A stretch of 64,000 nucleotides of DNA from Clostridiales bacterium (lineage in GTDB: Bacteria; Bacillota; Clostridia; Peptostreptococcales; Anaerovoracaceae): positions 52,390 through 116,389 of the forward strand of contig SVCW01000002.1 of the NCBI GenBank assembly GCA_015058155.1, given 5' to 3'. Numbering within the stretch: the first letter of the stretch is position 1; each line of letters starts with the position of its first letter. Shown piece after piece: positions 52,334 to 61,597 of this stretch. The notes under the pieces are model-generated. The model was given only the letters and a program-made list of their open reading frames with translations. It ran no database searches and was not told where the DNA came from. Both the position numbers and the translations under genes were made by a program.

Positions 52334-55300
52334 TTAGAACTCAACGTGGATAACAGTATCGTCCTCCAACTGAGCCATTAGCTTCTTCTCAAGTTCTGCA
52401 ATGTACTTCTTAACATCATCAGCACTTTCAATCTGCCAAGTAGCTTCTGAATTAATGGTTTTAATACTTACTACTTTCTGCTTTTTTATCTTTATCGGCT
52501 TCTCGACATATTCTGACGGAGAATTCTCCTTTACGCCTTCTGTCTGCGTTTTGTCTTCTTCGTTCTGAATTCTTTCGGCCGCAAGCTTTTCAATCAGCCT
52601 TGCCTCTTCAGCTGCTATTTCATTTAGGAAGCGTACTTTCAGTGTATCTGCTTCGAGTTTGATATTCTGCAGTGTAGCGACGTTATTACAATGTGTTGCT
52701 TTTTCTCGTATCTCCGCAAATCTTTCATTGTACTTACCCTTCAAGCTGTCCTCGCAAAGTTTACCTGAAAGCTCGTCAAATACTCGTTTCTTTGCTTCTT
52801 CAATAACGCTGAGTATAGGCTCTTCCATATCTGAGATAAGGTCGCTGTAGTCAAACATGAATTTGTCTAAAAGCTCCGGTAGATTTTTTATTTCTGTATA
52901 TGGATTCGGTTTTTTAATTATCGCCTGAATCCTGTCTACAGTGCTTTCAATATTGTCGTTTACAATATAAGTACGGCTGTCGTCGTATATATCGACATAC
53001 TTAATAGCCTTATCGAATATTTCTTTTTGCTCGCCTGCAAAGAACTTCTTTACAGGTTCGTAATCCTCTGCAAAGTCAAAGTAATCGTCTCTGTCCTTGT
53101 CGATTGTCGCGAAGAACTCATTACTGCTTCTGAGCTGGAGCACATCGTTTAAAAGCTGCTTGCCCTTATTAATTACTGCTCTGCCCGGATATAAGCTTTG
53201 TGAGTGATAGTGAAGCTCGAGTTTTTCGAGTTCATTTTTCAGCTTGTCCGCCTTGCTTATAAAGTTGCTCATAACCGAATCGTCATCTTCGCTTGTAGGT
53301 GTCAGTCCGAAAAGCTCCTTCATAACTTCGCGCACTACTTTTTTCTGCTTTTCAGTCGCTTTTTCTCTCTTTTCAAGCATTAGACGCTCGTTGTACTCTT
53401 TGCGGGTAATATAGCGAACGATTTCCTCTACGCTTTTTGAGAGTAATGACACAGGCTCGCTATTTACATAGAAAGAAACATCTCCATCCTTAAATAACTT
53501 TGCTATAATCCACTGAACGTCCGCTTCTACAAAACCATACGGTGCTCTCATAAATCTATCAAGGAGCGACTTCACCGATGTTTTTGTATGACGGGCAGTA
53601 TTCGTTCCGATATAATCCATTACATCTAGTACAGCGAGATTGTTAGGCATTGAGTTCATACCTTCAAGGCTGAGCTGCTGGCCATCATTAGCAAGGAGTT
53701 TTCTTATATCGCTTTCGCCCATAGCGGCATCTATATATGAGAGCTTATGATATACCGAGCCGACCAGTTTTCCGATTGCCTCATTAATTCTCGCTGTTAC
53801 ATCTTTCACAGCGATTGGAGTTTTGTCTCCGTTGACATAGATATTTGCCACCTTAAGTGAGTCTTCGAGGAAGAGCTTTGCATTTCTCTGTCTTTCTCTG
53901 AGCTCCGCCTTCTTGCCTTCCTTAATTGCTTCGTATTTAGTTACCGCGTTTGTCTGATCAAAACGTATAAACTTTTCGATTTGGAGAGAAGAATGGATTT
54001 CTTCGATAAAAGCTCTGTCATCCGGCAATACTACGAGCACACAATGGTTCTGCGCAGACAGCAGTCTCATAGTGTTATCGTCTGCAACTTCATCACTGTT
54101 CGGCGTTAAAATCTTAAGAGTGATATCATAATTTTGTCCTGCTTTATATGGTTTATCGTCAACAATCTGGTTGAATCCAAAGGCATATCTTCCGTTAAAC
54201 GCAGGATAACGATACTTTTTCTCATCGAAAATTCCGTCAAAAATTAATTCTGAAACCTTCGCAGTGATTTCGCCTGTATCAACAGGCTGATTTTTTATAG
54301 CGAGGTTAATTTCTTGTTCTTCGTCAGTAAGGAAGACATAAATGTCTCCGTTCTTCTGGACAAGTGTCTGTCGAACGAGTTTCTTGAGAGCGTCTTCCAC
54401 TTTCTGAGTTAAGTCCATACGGTCGTTGTCCATGTGGTCAACCATGAGGCTCGTAATGTTTTCAAGATTAGCTTTAATCTCTTTTACATACTTAATCATG
54501 AAGAGTGTTTTAAGCACGTTTACATCAAAGCATTCTTCATGGTGATGTGGGTTCAGATAATCGTTATCAAGAGCGCGCGAAATTACGCCCTTGTGAGAGT
54601 GGTCGAGAAACTGTTCAAGTGCGTCGTAAAACATGTGGAACGGTACAATAGTGCCGGCATCCTTGTTCATTACTCTTACTGCTGATTCTTTAAACAGTGC
54701 GAGCATTGAACGTTCACCTTCTGCCAAATGCTTTCCAGAAGCACCATGTGTACGAATCGATGTAAGTACACTTCCGAGAAGGTTGAACTGATAAGGTATG
54801 AACGGGAATACTTCGGCGAAGTTTTCTCTGTCCGAATAGAGTTTCTTTTCTATACCGTCGTTGAAAAGGATAAGGTTTTTTGTTATTGTTTCCTTTTCGT
54901 CGTAATAAAGAGCGAGCGTCTGTGTCGCTGAGTCCGTCTTTTTTAATACTCTCTCTCGGATTACTTCGTCAACGTTTGCTGATGAGAGAGATAGTCTTGT
55001 GTCAAAACGTCCCTGAATCTTCGAGAAGTCATTACCTTTTGTTTTTGTTATAGAGTCTATGTCCTGCTGGCTCGTAACTATAATCCATGCTTTACCGTTG
55101 CAGGCTGTTCCGAGGTCTTCAGTTACAGTCTGCAGGTTTAACATCAATCTGGAGTCATCGCCGATATACTGACCGATTTCGTCAACCAGGAACACCACAT
55201 GATGATTATTGCCCTTGCGCTCAATATATTTTTTAACAAGATCTGCGAAGCGTTCGATGCTGATTGAGTATTCTGTAGTCGCCCTTTCACACCAGTTTCG

Positions 55301-55972
55301 TGCCGCTTCCTCACTCATGAAGTCCATCTCAACAAGCACATCGACTATATCATCCTGAATAAAGTCAAAATCGTTTCTCGCTTCTGTCCACTCTGTTCCG
55401 AAGGCTGCTTCGAAACGTGTTTTAAAGTCTTCATAGAGCCCTTCTTCTGAAAGCTTTCTTTCAAGGTCAGCAAGGAATGGAATCGCCCCGCAGAATCCCT
55501 GCATTTCATTGAAAACTTTTAGGAATACTGAAACTATTGCGTCCTTATCCTGCTTACCGCTCTGTTCACCTTTTGAGTCAATATTAAAGAGCACGACATC
55601 TGTAGGCACTTTAGCCGCAAGTTTCATATCAGCAAGTACCATAGGATCTTTTATTTTGTTATCTTCTTCAAAATACTGAAGCGCTGTCTTTCCATTGACA
55701 ACTTTGTTTTCTAAAAGGTATGAAAGTATCTTAAGGAAATGTGATTTACCGCTTCCAAAGAAGCCCGATATCCAGACCCCCATTTTGTCAGTATTTCCGT
55801 TGATACCATTTTTGTAGCTATCAAAGAAATCTCTAAAATGCTTTTGGAGTTCTCGAGTTACAACATATTCTTCAAGTTCCTGCTGAATATTTATGTTGTC
55901 GTCCTGGCCTACTTTAATTACGCCTTTAATGTCTCTGTCTATTGGCTTTGCAAACATCTGCCCAATCTTCAT
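52334..55972 (-). CDS. brxC: BREX P-loop ATPase BrxC
   Basis: A 1212-residue STAND/ORC-like ATPase. Walker A is GFFGSGKSHF (G70-S77), Walker B VVFLVDEIGQYIG, and sensor-like LRVERVLKK-type segment follows (DEVIRERVLKK). N-terminal MKIGQMFAKPIDRDIKGVIKV is typical of BrxC. The C-terminal 200 residues include a Glu/Lys-rich, coiled region and a basic KPIKIKKQKVV tail. BrxC is the large ATPase of the BREX complex. It begins 11 bases after the brxB stop and precedes pglX by 19 bases. Confidence 0.94.
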   Translation of the reverse strand: MKIGQMFAKPIDRDIKGVIKVGQDDNINIQQELEEYVVTRELQKHFRDFFDSYKNGINGNTDKMGVWISGFFGSGKSHFLKILSYLLENKVVNGKTALQYFEEDNKIKDPMVLADMKLAAKVPTDVVLFNIDSKGEQSGKQDKDAIVSVFLKVFNEMQGFCGAIPFLADLERKLSEEGLYEDFKTRFEAAFGTEWTEARNDFDFIQDDIVDVLVEMDFMSEEAARNWCERATTEYSISIERFADLVKKYIERKGNNHHVVFLVDEIGQYIGDDSRLMLNLQTVTEDLGTACNGKAWIIVTSQQDIDSITKTKGNDFSKIQGRFDTRLSLSSANVDEVIRERVLKKTDSATQTLALYYDEKETITKNLILFNDGIEKKLYSDRENFAEVFPFIPYQFNLLGSVLTSIRTHGASGKHLAEGERSMLALFKESAVRVMNKDAGTIVPFHMFYDALEQFLDHSHKGVISRALDNDYLNPHHHEECFDVNVLKTLFMIKYVKEIKANLENITSLMVDHMDNDRMDLTQKVEDALKKLVRQTLVQKNGDIYVFLTDEEQEINLAIKNQPVDTGEITAKVSELIFDGIFDEKKYRYPAFNGRYAFGFNQIVDDKPYKAGQNYDITLKILTPNSDEVADDNTMRLLSAQNHCVLVVLPDDRAFIEEIHSSLQIEKFIRFDQTNAVTKYEAIKEGKKAELRERQRNAKLFLEDSLKVANIYVNGDKTPIAVKDVTARINEAIGKLVGSVYHKLSYIDAAMGESDIRKLLANDGQQLSLEGMNSMPNNLAVLDVMDYIGTNTARHTKTSVKSLLDRFMRAPYGFVEADVQWIIAKLFKDGDVSFYVNSEPVSLLSKSVEEIVRYITRKEYNERLMLEKREKATEKQKKVVREVMKELFGLTPTSEDDDSVMSNFISKADKLKNELEKLELHYHSQSLYPGRAVINKGKQLLNDVLQLRSSNEFFATIDKDRDDYFDFAEDYEPVKKFFAGEQKEIFDKAIKYVDIYDDSRTYIVNDNIESTVDRIQAIIKKPNPYTEIKNLPELLDKFMFDYSDLISDMEEPILSVIEEAKKRVFDELSGKLCEDSLKGKYNERFAEIREKATHCNNVATLQNIKLEADTLKVRFLNEIAAEEARLIEKLAAERIQNEEDKTQTEGVKENSPSEYVEKPIKIKKQKVVSIKTINSEATWQIESADDVKKYIAELEKKLMAQLEDDTVIHVEF

Positions 55973-55983
55973 ATCGTTGCTCC

Positions 55984-56562
55984 TTATTCTACGAGTTTGA
56001 ATGCTCTGTAATAGTTATCATCTTTAATTTCGTCAAATAGTACTAGTTCCTGGCCGTCATATTTCCCCGGATAGAACATTACAACCGGTACATTGTCTAT
56101 TACCTGATGTAAGTTATTTAGGATAGTGTGTGAACGTAATATCGGATAGCTCTTTCCTATTCCGGTAAGGAAGACTATCGCTTTTTCCGGAGTTCGTTCC
56201 TTTATGTAATTGATAATCAGGCTGTCTTTGGCTGTTATTCTGAGCATGTTACCAACTGCTTTTGTAATTCGGTCGAAACCTTTGCTTTTTTCAAACTCGT
56301 AACATTTTTCCAGATAACCTTTTTGTTTAATGATTTCGATTACTATATCGTAAAGGTCAAATACTACTATCTGATACTCGTCGGCAGAGTCTTCGTTCTT
56401 CTTTCTAATGTACTCTACCCACTCTCTTACATACATTTCCTGCTCTACAGGATAATCGAATATATAGTAGCCGACTTCATTTCCAAGGCCTTTATTCTCA
56501 CGAAACTTTGGCTTTTTTATCATTATCTCTGCCCTGTTTAAGCGTTCTTCTAATGGCAGCAT
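55984..56562 (-). CDS. brxB: BREX protein BrxB (DUF1788)
   Basis: A 192-residue protein starting LPLEERLNRAEIMIKKP, with GNEVGYYIFDYPVEQEMYVREW and KAIVFLTGIGKSYPILRSHTILNNLH and a VVMFYPGKYDGQELVLFDEI end. These are the landmarks of DUF1788/BrxB. Its role in BREX is structural or regulatory and not well defined. The gene begins one base after the brxA stop, so the two are coupled, and brxC begins 11 bases after its stop. Confidence 0.9.
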   Translation of the reverse strand: MLPLEERLNRAEIMIKKPKFRENKGLGNEVGYYIFDYPVEQEMYVREWVEYIRKKNEDSADEYQIVVFDLYDIVIEIIKQKGYLEKCYEFEKSKGFDRITKAVGNMLRITAKDSLIINYIKERTPEKAIVFLTGIGKSYPILRSHTILNNLHQVIDNVPVVMFYPGKYDGQELVLFDEIKDDNYYRAFKLVE

Positions 56563-56563
56563 G

Positions 56564-57166
56564 TTAATTCACCCCCGTTAATGCTTTTATAAACATATCT
56601 AAATTGTTCGTTTTCAGATATTGTTCAAAAGCTACATCCAGCACCGGTGGAGTAATTGTCTTTTTTCTATTGATTTCAGTAAGCAGGTTGGCATCTGTCA
56701 TGAAATTCAGGTAGTTTGAGCGGAGATGTTTTTTTGTACCGTCATTCCAGCCTGCGATTACTTCACTCTGTGCTTCTTTCTTAGTGAAAAACACATTTAC
56801 ATCCGAAGCCTCTATCAAATCAGCTCCTAACTGCACTTTTTCTCTGTAAACTTCATATAGAAACTCAAAGAAAAGCCTGTCGTTTTTAATAATCACGAAT
56901 AGATTTATCAGCTTCTGTGTAGGCAAATCAGATTCTGAAAAAATCTCTGCGAGTGTGTCATCCATGTTTTTCAGGCGAGTAATTATGTAACCAGCCATTC
57001 TGTTAGCTCGATATTCTTTGTCGGCACCGAACAAGTTTTCTTCAACACACTTCTTCTTTATTTCCGCGAGCTCCATTCCGCTATGGTGAAGTTTAACTAC
57101 GGTCTTAAATTCATGAAACCAAAATGACTGTGATATTAGTCCTGCGCTATAATTTTCAGGCACCAT
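56564..57166 (-). CDS. brxA: BREX protein BrxA (DUF1819)
   Basis: A 200-residue protein beginning with YSAGLISQSFWFHEFKTVVKL and carrying NLFGADKEYRANRMAGYIITRL and TWNDGTKKHLRSNYLNFMTDANL-type elements (here AGWNDGTKKHLRSNYLNFM). This is the DUF1819/BrxA pattern, a DNA-binding BREX protein. First gene of the BREX core. AGGAAAGAGAG precedes the ATG. Just upstream, at 57193-57205, lies the third copy of a 13-nt motif that also forms a terminator hairpin. Confidence 0.9.
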   Translation of the reverse strand: MVPENYSAGLISQSFWFHEFKTVVKLHHSGMELAEIKKKCVEENLFGADKEYRANRMAGYIITRLKNMDDTLAEIFSESDLPTQKLINLFVIIKNDRLFFEFLYEVYREKVQLGADLIEASDVNVFFTKKEAQSEVIAGWNDGTKKHLRSNYLNFMTDANLLTEINRKKTITPPVLDVAFEQYLKTNNLDMFIKALTGVN

Positions 57167-57192
57167 AACTACTCTCTCTTTCCTGTAATAAT

Positions 57193-57205
57193 GTGTACTT
57201 TATTG
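57193..57205 (+). repeat. 13-nt repeat copy upstream of brxA
   Basis: GTGTACTTTATTG, identical to 57313-57325 and to the reverse complement within 57290-57302. It can pair in the RNA with the 3' arm of the terminator. Confidence 0.8.
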
Positions 57206-57283
57206 TCAGTTTCATAATTGTATTCTTTGACCATGAATTATAATTGGAACAACCAAGATAATGTGTTATAATTAAATATTAAG

Positions 57284-57331
57284 AAAAAGCAATAAAGTAC
57301 ACTTTTTTGTCAGTGTACTTTATTGCTTTTT
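57284..57331. terminator. Long inverted repeat / bidirectional terminator after the recombinase gene
   Basis: Perfect 19-bp arms, 57284-57302 and 57313-57331, with GCAATAAAGTACAC in the core and A5/T5 ends, 10-nt loop. It directly follows the recombinase stop and precedes brxA, acting as a terminator on either strand. A third copy of the core lies at 57193. Confidence 0.85.
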
Positions 57332-57335
57332 AATC

Positions 57336-57947
57336 TTAAGAATCCATCTTATACCTACACGCACGATATCTAAAGGTAGATACTGCCATATTACATTTCC
57401 TTGCTGCCGCAGTAGCAGAAATTATCCCCGACTTCCACAATATGTAACATTCATTAAAATTATCTGGTAATTCTTTTGGAGGTCGACCAAACTGCACTCC
57501 TCTTTTTTTCGCTGCGGCGATACCTTCAGCCTGTCTCTTACGAATAATATCCCTCTCGTTTTCAGCGACAAATGATAATATCTGTAATACAAGATCTGCT
57601 ATAAAAGTACCCATTAAATCTCGCCCAACTCGCGTATCTAATAGTGGCATATCAATTACAACTATGTCAGCACCAATGTTCTTAGTAAGTATTCTCCATT
57701 GTTCTTGAATATCTTCATAGTTTCTACCTAATCGGTCAATACTTATTAAATATATGACATCTCCTCTTCTTATTCTTCTAACCATTTTTTTATATTCCGG
57801 TCTATTAAAGTCTTTTCCCGATTGCTTATCTATATATATTTTATTATCACTAATACCTAACTCCTTCATAACTTGATATTGTCTGTCCTCATTTTGATCA
57901 ACGCTTGATACTCTGATATATCCATATATATTTGCTGAATTCTTCAT
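57336..57947 (-). CDS. Serine recombinase (resolvase/invertase family)
   Basis: A 203-residue small serine recombinase. The catalytic domain starts YGYIRVSSVDQNEDRQ, with nucleophile S14, and has SIDRLGRNYEDI and the E-helix end FVAENERDIIRKRQAEGIAAAKKRG; a C-terminal helix-turn-helix follows (GIISATAAARKCNMAVSTFRYR). The family catalyses resolution or inversion at short dyad sites. It is upstream of the BREX core on the same strand. It may move the island or invert a segment of it; no inverted gene copies are visible in this window. Confidence 0.92.
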   Translation of the reverse strand: MKNSANIYGYIRVSSVDQNEDRQYQVMKELGISDNKIYIDKQSGKDFNRPEYKKMVRRIRRGDVIYLISIDRLGRNYEDIQEQWRILTKNIGADIVVIDMPLLDTRVGRDLMGTFIADLVLQILSFVAENERDIIRKRQAEGIAAAKKRGVQFGRPPKELPDNFNECYILWKSGIISATAAARKCNMAVSTFRYRACRYKMDS

Positions 57948-57983
57948 ATGGCCTCCGTTTCTAGTGACTTAATTTACATTTTT

Positions 57984-58000
57984 TTACAAATATATTGTAA
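57984..58000. promoter_or_regulatory. Dyad upstream of the recombinase gene
   Basis: TTACAA and TTGTAA around ATATA, flanked by two TTTTTTTACA direct repeats, 36 bases upstream of the recombinase start. A possible operator or recombination site; low specificity because the region is A/T only. Confidence 0.35.
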
Positions 58001-58044
58001 TTTTTTTACATTTAAGTTATTATATTATAGAATTTAAATCTTTT

Positions 58045-58064
58045 CAATAACTAATAAGTTATTG
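58045..58064 (+). promoter_or_regulatory. Likely operator of the higBA toxin-antitoxin operon
   Basis: CAATAACT (58045-58052) and AGTTATTG (58057-58064) separated by AATA. The second arm overlaps the -35 box, the usual autoregulation arrangement for a HigA-type repressor. Confidence 0.6.
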
Positions 58065-58090
58065 ACTTGAGTGAATTAATATAATATATT
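58062..58090 (+). promoter_or_regulatory. Promoter of higBA
   Basis: TTGACT (58062-58067), 17-bp spacer, TATATT (58085-58090), about 20 bases upstream of the toxin TTG start. Confidence 0.7.
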
Positions 58091-58109
58091 AAAGAAGGAA
58101 GGGAGACTA

Positions 58110-58472
58110 TTGAATAAAATCTGGATCTACAATAATTCTAAGGGAGAAGAACCTGCAATAGACTATTTGAAGATTTTGTCATCAAATAGCGATAAAAGCA
58201 GCAGAATCAGATTCAATAAAGGTAATGACTACATACAGGCACTCAATGTTTACGGAACGAATCTTTCATCCAATTACATAAAGCACCTGGATGGTCCTAT
58301 ATGGGAACTACGCCCAGGAAATGATAGAATTTTATTCGGTGTAATCAACTTGCAAGAGTTCGTACTACTCCATCATTTTGTTAAAAAGACACAGAAAACT
58401 CCAAAAAGAGAAATCGAAAAAGCATATACAGAGTTCAATTCTTTTATGAAAGAGAGGGATTTAAATGAATAG
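58110..58472 (+). CDS. higB: HigB/RelE-superfamily toxin (phage Gp49-like)
   Basis: A 120-residue protein of the Gp49/HigB type of RelE-fold ribonucleases. Landmarks are the KHLDGPIWELRPGNDRILFGV core and VLLHHFVKKTQKTPKREIEKA with the family's basic C-terminal residues. It would cleave mRNA on the ribosome when free. It starts with TTG at 58110 behind AAGGAAGGGAG and overlaps the antitoxin gene by 8 bases (toxin first, as in higBA). A promoter with a dyad operator lies upstream. Confidence 0.88.
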   Translation: MNKIWIYNNSKGEEPAIDYLKILSSNSDKSSRIRFNKGNDYIQALNVYGTNLSSNYIKHLDGPIWELRPGNDRILFGVINLQEFVLLHHFVKKTQKTPKREIEKAYTEFNSFMKERDLNE

Positions 58473-58755
58473 CGAAACTAAAAATTTCCGCACATGGGAA
58501 GAGGTTCGAGGTGAAATATATACGCCAGAAGAAATCACTGAAAGTGATTTAAGAGTTGCACTTATAGGCGAACTTGTTAAAGCCCGACAAGAAAAAGGGA
58601 TTAGTCAAAAAGAACTTGAAAGATTAAGCGGTGTACGACAGCCTATTATCGCCAGAATGGAACGTGGCACTACTAACCCACAAATTGATACAGTTCTAAA
58701 AGTCCTGGCACCACTGGGAAAAACACTTGCTATCGTGCCTCTTGAAACTAAATAA
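58465..58755 (+). CDS. higA: HigA-type antitoxin with XRE helix-turn-helix
   Basis: A 96-residue protein. The C-terminal 60 residues are a helix-turn-helix of the Xre/HigA class (VKARQEKGISQKELERLSGV and RQPIIARMERGTTNPQIDTV). The N-terminal 35 residues (TWEEVRGEIYTPEEIT) would wrap the toxin. It neutralises HigB and represses its own operon. It overlaps the toxin gene by 8 bases. Confidence 0.88.
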   Translation: MNSETKNFRTWEEVRGEIYTPEEITESDLRVALIGELVKARQEKGISQKELERLSGVRQPIIARMERGTTNPQIDTVLKVLAPLGKTLAIVPLETK

Positions 58756-58761
58756 TTGTAC

Positions 58762-58794
58762 TAAAAAAGCGGTAATCCACGTAAGGATTACCGC
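58762..58794 (-). terminator. Terminator of pnp
   Basis: GCGGTAATCC / GGATTACCGC, perfect 10 bp with a 6-nt loop, followed by TTTTTT on the minus strand, 18 bases after the pnp stop. It nearly matches the TPP terminator at 40355-40386 in its stem. Confidence 0.88.
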
Positions 58795-58812
58795 GATTTA
58801 TTATCTCTTAAA

Positions 58813-60912
58813 TTACAGAAGTTCCTTTCTTGAAAGGTTGATTCTGTTCTGGCTGTCGATTTCAGTAACCTTTACCTTAACAACATCGCCGATGTTCATA
58901 ACGTCTTCTACCTTTTCAACTCTTTCCTTCGCCATCTTTGAGATGTGGAGGAGACCTTCCTTACCAGGAAGGATTTCGATGAATGCGCCAAACGCCATGA
59001 TTCTTGTTACTGTACCTTCGTAAGTTTCGCCTACTTCAACATCCTTTGTGAGGAGGTCAATCTGCTTAACTGCAGCTTCTGCGCTTGCCATATCAGGAGC
59101 AGCAACGTATACGAGACCAGTATCATCGATATCAATCTTAACGCCTGTATCAGCGATAATCTTGTTGATAGTCTTTCCTCCAGGTCCGATAACTGTTCTG
59201 ATCTTGTCAGGGTCGATCTGGATTGAGATGATTCTTGGTGCGTATGGTGAAAGTTCCTTTCTAGGTTCAGGAATTTCGTCGAGCATTTCCTTTAAGATAT
59301 GGAGTCTTCCTTCTCTAGCCTGTCCGATAGCTCTTTCGAGGATTTCTCTTGAGAGACCGTGAACCTTGATGTCCATCTGGATAGCTGTGATACCTTCTGT
59401 AGTACCTGCTACCTTGAAGTCCATATCGCCGAGGAAGTCTTCCATACCCTGGATATCTGAGAGGATAGCAATCTTTGATGAACCATCTTCTTCAACTCTT
59501 TCGATAAGTCCCATAGCGATACCTGATACAGGTCTCTTGATAGGAACTCCGGCATCCATGAGTGCGAGACATGATCCACATGTTGAACCCATTGAAGTTG
59601 AACCGTTTGATGAGAGAACTTCTGATACGACTCTGATAGCGTATGGGAATTCTTCTACTGAAGGAAGTACTGGTACGAGTGCTCTTTCTGCGAGTGCTCC
59701 GTGTCCGATTTCTCTTCTGCCAGGGCTTCTCATAGGTCTTGCTTCACCAACCGAATAAGGTGGGAAGTTGTAGTGGTGCATGTATCTCTTTTCAGTTTCT
59801 TCAGTGATTCCGTCGATAGTCTGAGCTTCGCCCATAGCGCCGAGTGTAGCGATTGAGAGAACCTGAGTCTGTCCACGCTTGAAGAGTCCTGTTCCGTGTG
59901 TTCTTGGAAGGAATCCAGTTTCACACCAGATAGGTCTGATTTCTGTAGTCTTTCTGTTGTCAGGTCTGATACCTTCGTCAAGGATCATTGAACGAACAGT
60001 TTCCTTAGTGATATTGTAGAGTGAATTTGCGATATCCTTACCGTTTTCAGGGTAGATTTCTGCAAAATATTCCTTAGTTTCAACTTCTACAGCGTCCATA
60101 GCTTCGAGTCTTTCCATCTTGTCATAAGTCTGGATAGCAGCTCTCATCTTGTCTACTGCATAAGCTCTTACTGCCTGGTCGATTTCTTCAGGAATCTTGT
60201 AGAGTTCGATTTCCATCTTAGGCTTGCCTACTTCAGCAACTACTTCTTCGATGAACGCTACAATCTTCTTGATTTCTTCGTGAGCAAACATGATAGCGTC
60301 GAGCATAACGTCTTCAGGAACTTCGTTTGCGCCTGCTTCTACCATCATGATAGCATCCTTAGTACCTGATACTACGAGATGCATTTCTGACTTTTCTCTC
60401 TGTTCGAGAGTTGGGTTTACGATGAACTGACCATCTACGAGTCCGATAAGAACTGAACCTGTAGGGCCTTCCCATGGAATATCTGAAATTGAAAGCGCGA
60501 TTGATGAACCGAGCATACCTACGATTTCAGGTGAGCAGTCAGGGTCAACACACATTACTGTAGCAACAACCTGAACGTCATTGTAGAATCCCTTTGGGAA
60601 AAGAGGTCTGATTGGTCTGTCGATAAGTCTTGAGTTTAAGATGGCCTTTTCACTAGGTCTTCCTTCTCTCTTTATAAAGCCGCCAGGAATCTTTCCTGCA
60701 GCATACATTCTTTCTTCATAGTCAACACTAAGCGGGAAAAAGTCGATGTCAGGTCTTGGTTCCTTTGACGCGCAAACTGTTACGTTTACAACTGTGTCAC
60801 CATATCTCATAGTAACCTGACCGTTTGTCATTTCGCAAACTTTGCCGATTTCGAGCTGAAGGAGTCTTCCTCCAACTGCAGTTCTAAAAGTTCTGTAATC
60901 TTCAAATCTCAT
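58813..60912 (-). CDS. pnp: Polynucleotide phosphorylase
   Basis: A 699-residue PNPase. Two RNase PH domains are separated by the helical linker; the second has [20 protein letters not shown] and [23 protein letters not shown]. The C-terminal KH domain has [14 protein letters not shown] and the S1 domain begins [20 protein letters not shown]. It degrades RNA 3' to 5' with phosphate, and acts in mRNA decay and sRNA turnover. I use ATG 60912 (AGGAGGT 11 bases upstream) rather than a TTG three codons earlier. It follows rpsO, the usual Firmicute order, with its own leader hairpins. Confidence 0.96.
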   Translation of the reverse strand: MRFEDYRTFRTAVGGRLLQLEIGKVCEMTNGQVTMRYGDTVVNVTVCASKEPRPDIDFFPLSVDYEERMYAAGKIPGGFIKREGRPSEKAILNSRLIDRPIRPLFPKGFYNDVQVVATVMCVDPDCSPEIVGMLGSSIALSISDIPWEGPTGSVLIGLVDGQFIVNPTLEQREKSEMHLVVSGTKDAIMMVEAGANEVPEDVMLDAIMFAHEEIKKIVAFIEEVVAEVGKPKMEIELYKIPEEIDQAVRAYAVDKMRAAIQTYDKMERLEAMDAVEVETKEYFAEIYPENGKDIANSLYNITKETVRSMILDEGIRPDNRKTTEIRPIWCETGFLPRTHGTGLFKRGQTQVLSIATLGAMGEAQTIDGITEETEKRYMHHYNFPPYSVGEARPMRSPGRREIGHGALAERALVPVLPSVEEFPYAIRVVSEVLSSNGSTSMGSTCGSCLALMDAGVPIKRPVSGIAMGLIERVEEDGSSKIAILSDIQGMEDFLGDMDFKVAGTTEGITAIQMDIKVHGLSREILERAIGQAREGRLHILKEMLDEIPEPRKELSPYAPRIISIQIDPDKIRTVIGPGGKTINKIIADTGVKIDIDDTGLVYVAAPDMASAEAAVKQIDLLTKDVEVGETYEGTVTRIMAFGAFIEILPGKEGLLHISKMAKERVEKVEDVMNIGDVVKVKVTEIDSQNRINLSRKELL

Positions 60913-61062
60913 AATAAACAACTACCTCCTGTTTATTTACTTCTACATTTCTTAAAAAGACTGCATGTCCGAGATTAAGACATGTAAGCCGTTAGATGCG
61001 CCCGTTTTGCGGGCTTTCAGGGCTTGCGTAGTTTCAGTTTTTTGCGCCACCCCTCTATACAA

Positions 61063-61090
61063 ATAAAAGCGAGGATGTTTTCCTCGCTTA
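61063..61090 (-). terminator. Terminator of rpsO
   Basis: AAGCGAGGA / TCCTCGCTT stem on the minus strand, followed by TTTTATTTG, 22 bases after the rpsO stop. The 150-base gap to pnp also holds GCCCG-TTTTG-CGGGC and CATGTC-GACATG hairpins in the pnp leader. Confidence 0.82.
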
Positions 61091-61111
61091 AATTTCGTAC
61101 CGTAATCTTAA

Positions 61112-61378
61112 TTACTTTCTTAATCCGAGACGAGCGATAAGGCTTCTGTATCTTTCGATGTCCTTATTCTTGAGGTAATTAAGAAGGTTTCTTCTCTGAC
61201 CTACCATCTTGAGGAGTCCTCTTCTTGAGTGGTGGTCCTTCTTGTGAACCTTAAGGTGTTCATTTAAATCGTTGATTCTGTAAGTAAGAATAGCAACCTG
61301 AACTTCTGGTGAACCTGTGTCGCCTTCCTTAAGAGCGTATTCTTTGATGATTTCTGCTTTCTTTTCGTTAGTGATCAT
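61112..61378 (-). CDS. rpsO: Small ribosomal subunit protein S15
   Basis: An 88-residue protein with the expected S15 length and sequence: [60 protein letters not shown], and end [13 protein letters not shown]. It binds 16S rRNA helices 20-22 early in 30S assembly. ATG at 61376-61378 has AAAGGAGAAAAC upstream. The usual rpsO-pnp order is kept. The leader between 61380 and 61450 can fold; S15 commonly represses its own translation through such leaders. Confidence 0.97.
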   Translation of the reverse strand: MITNEKKAEIIKEYALKEGDTGSPEVQVAILTYRINDLNEHLKVHKKDHHSRRGLLKMVGQRRNLLNYLKNKDIERYRSLIARLGLRK

Positions 61379-61383
61379 TTTGT

Positions 61384-61450
61384 TTTCTCCTTTTTTTCAT
61401 ACGCCTCTGCCGGGTTCGAGCCGGAGTGTCTCAGAACTCCGCAAAGGTAA
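61384..61450 (-). promoter_or_regulatory. Structured rpsO leader (candidate S15 autoregulatory RNA)
   Basis: On the minus strand CCGG-CTCGAA-CCCGG is a strong hairpin and CGGAGT / ACTCCG a second; they share the CCGG segment at 61421-61424 and exclude each other. Close to the rpsO RBS. Candidate only. Confidence 0.5.
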
Positions 61451-61597
61451 AATAATTTGATATTTCTGCGTCTTCGCACCACAAAAGATTGCGTGCACAA
61501 CGCAACAACTTATATTAGCATATTCCGGGCATATTTGTAAAGTGTTTTATGCAAATATTTTGGCTCAGAATGGCTATTTTTAAACATTTTTCATGCG

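Noticed and set aside
40589..58755. Prophage
   Set aside because: No phage structural, terminase, lysis or integrase genes; the genes form a BREX and toxin-antitoxin set.
61405..61428. tRNA gene suggested by a T-arm-like sequence
   Set aside because: No D-arm, anticodon arm or acceptor stem can be fitted around it.
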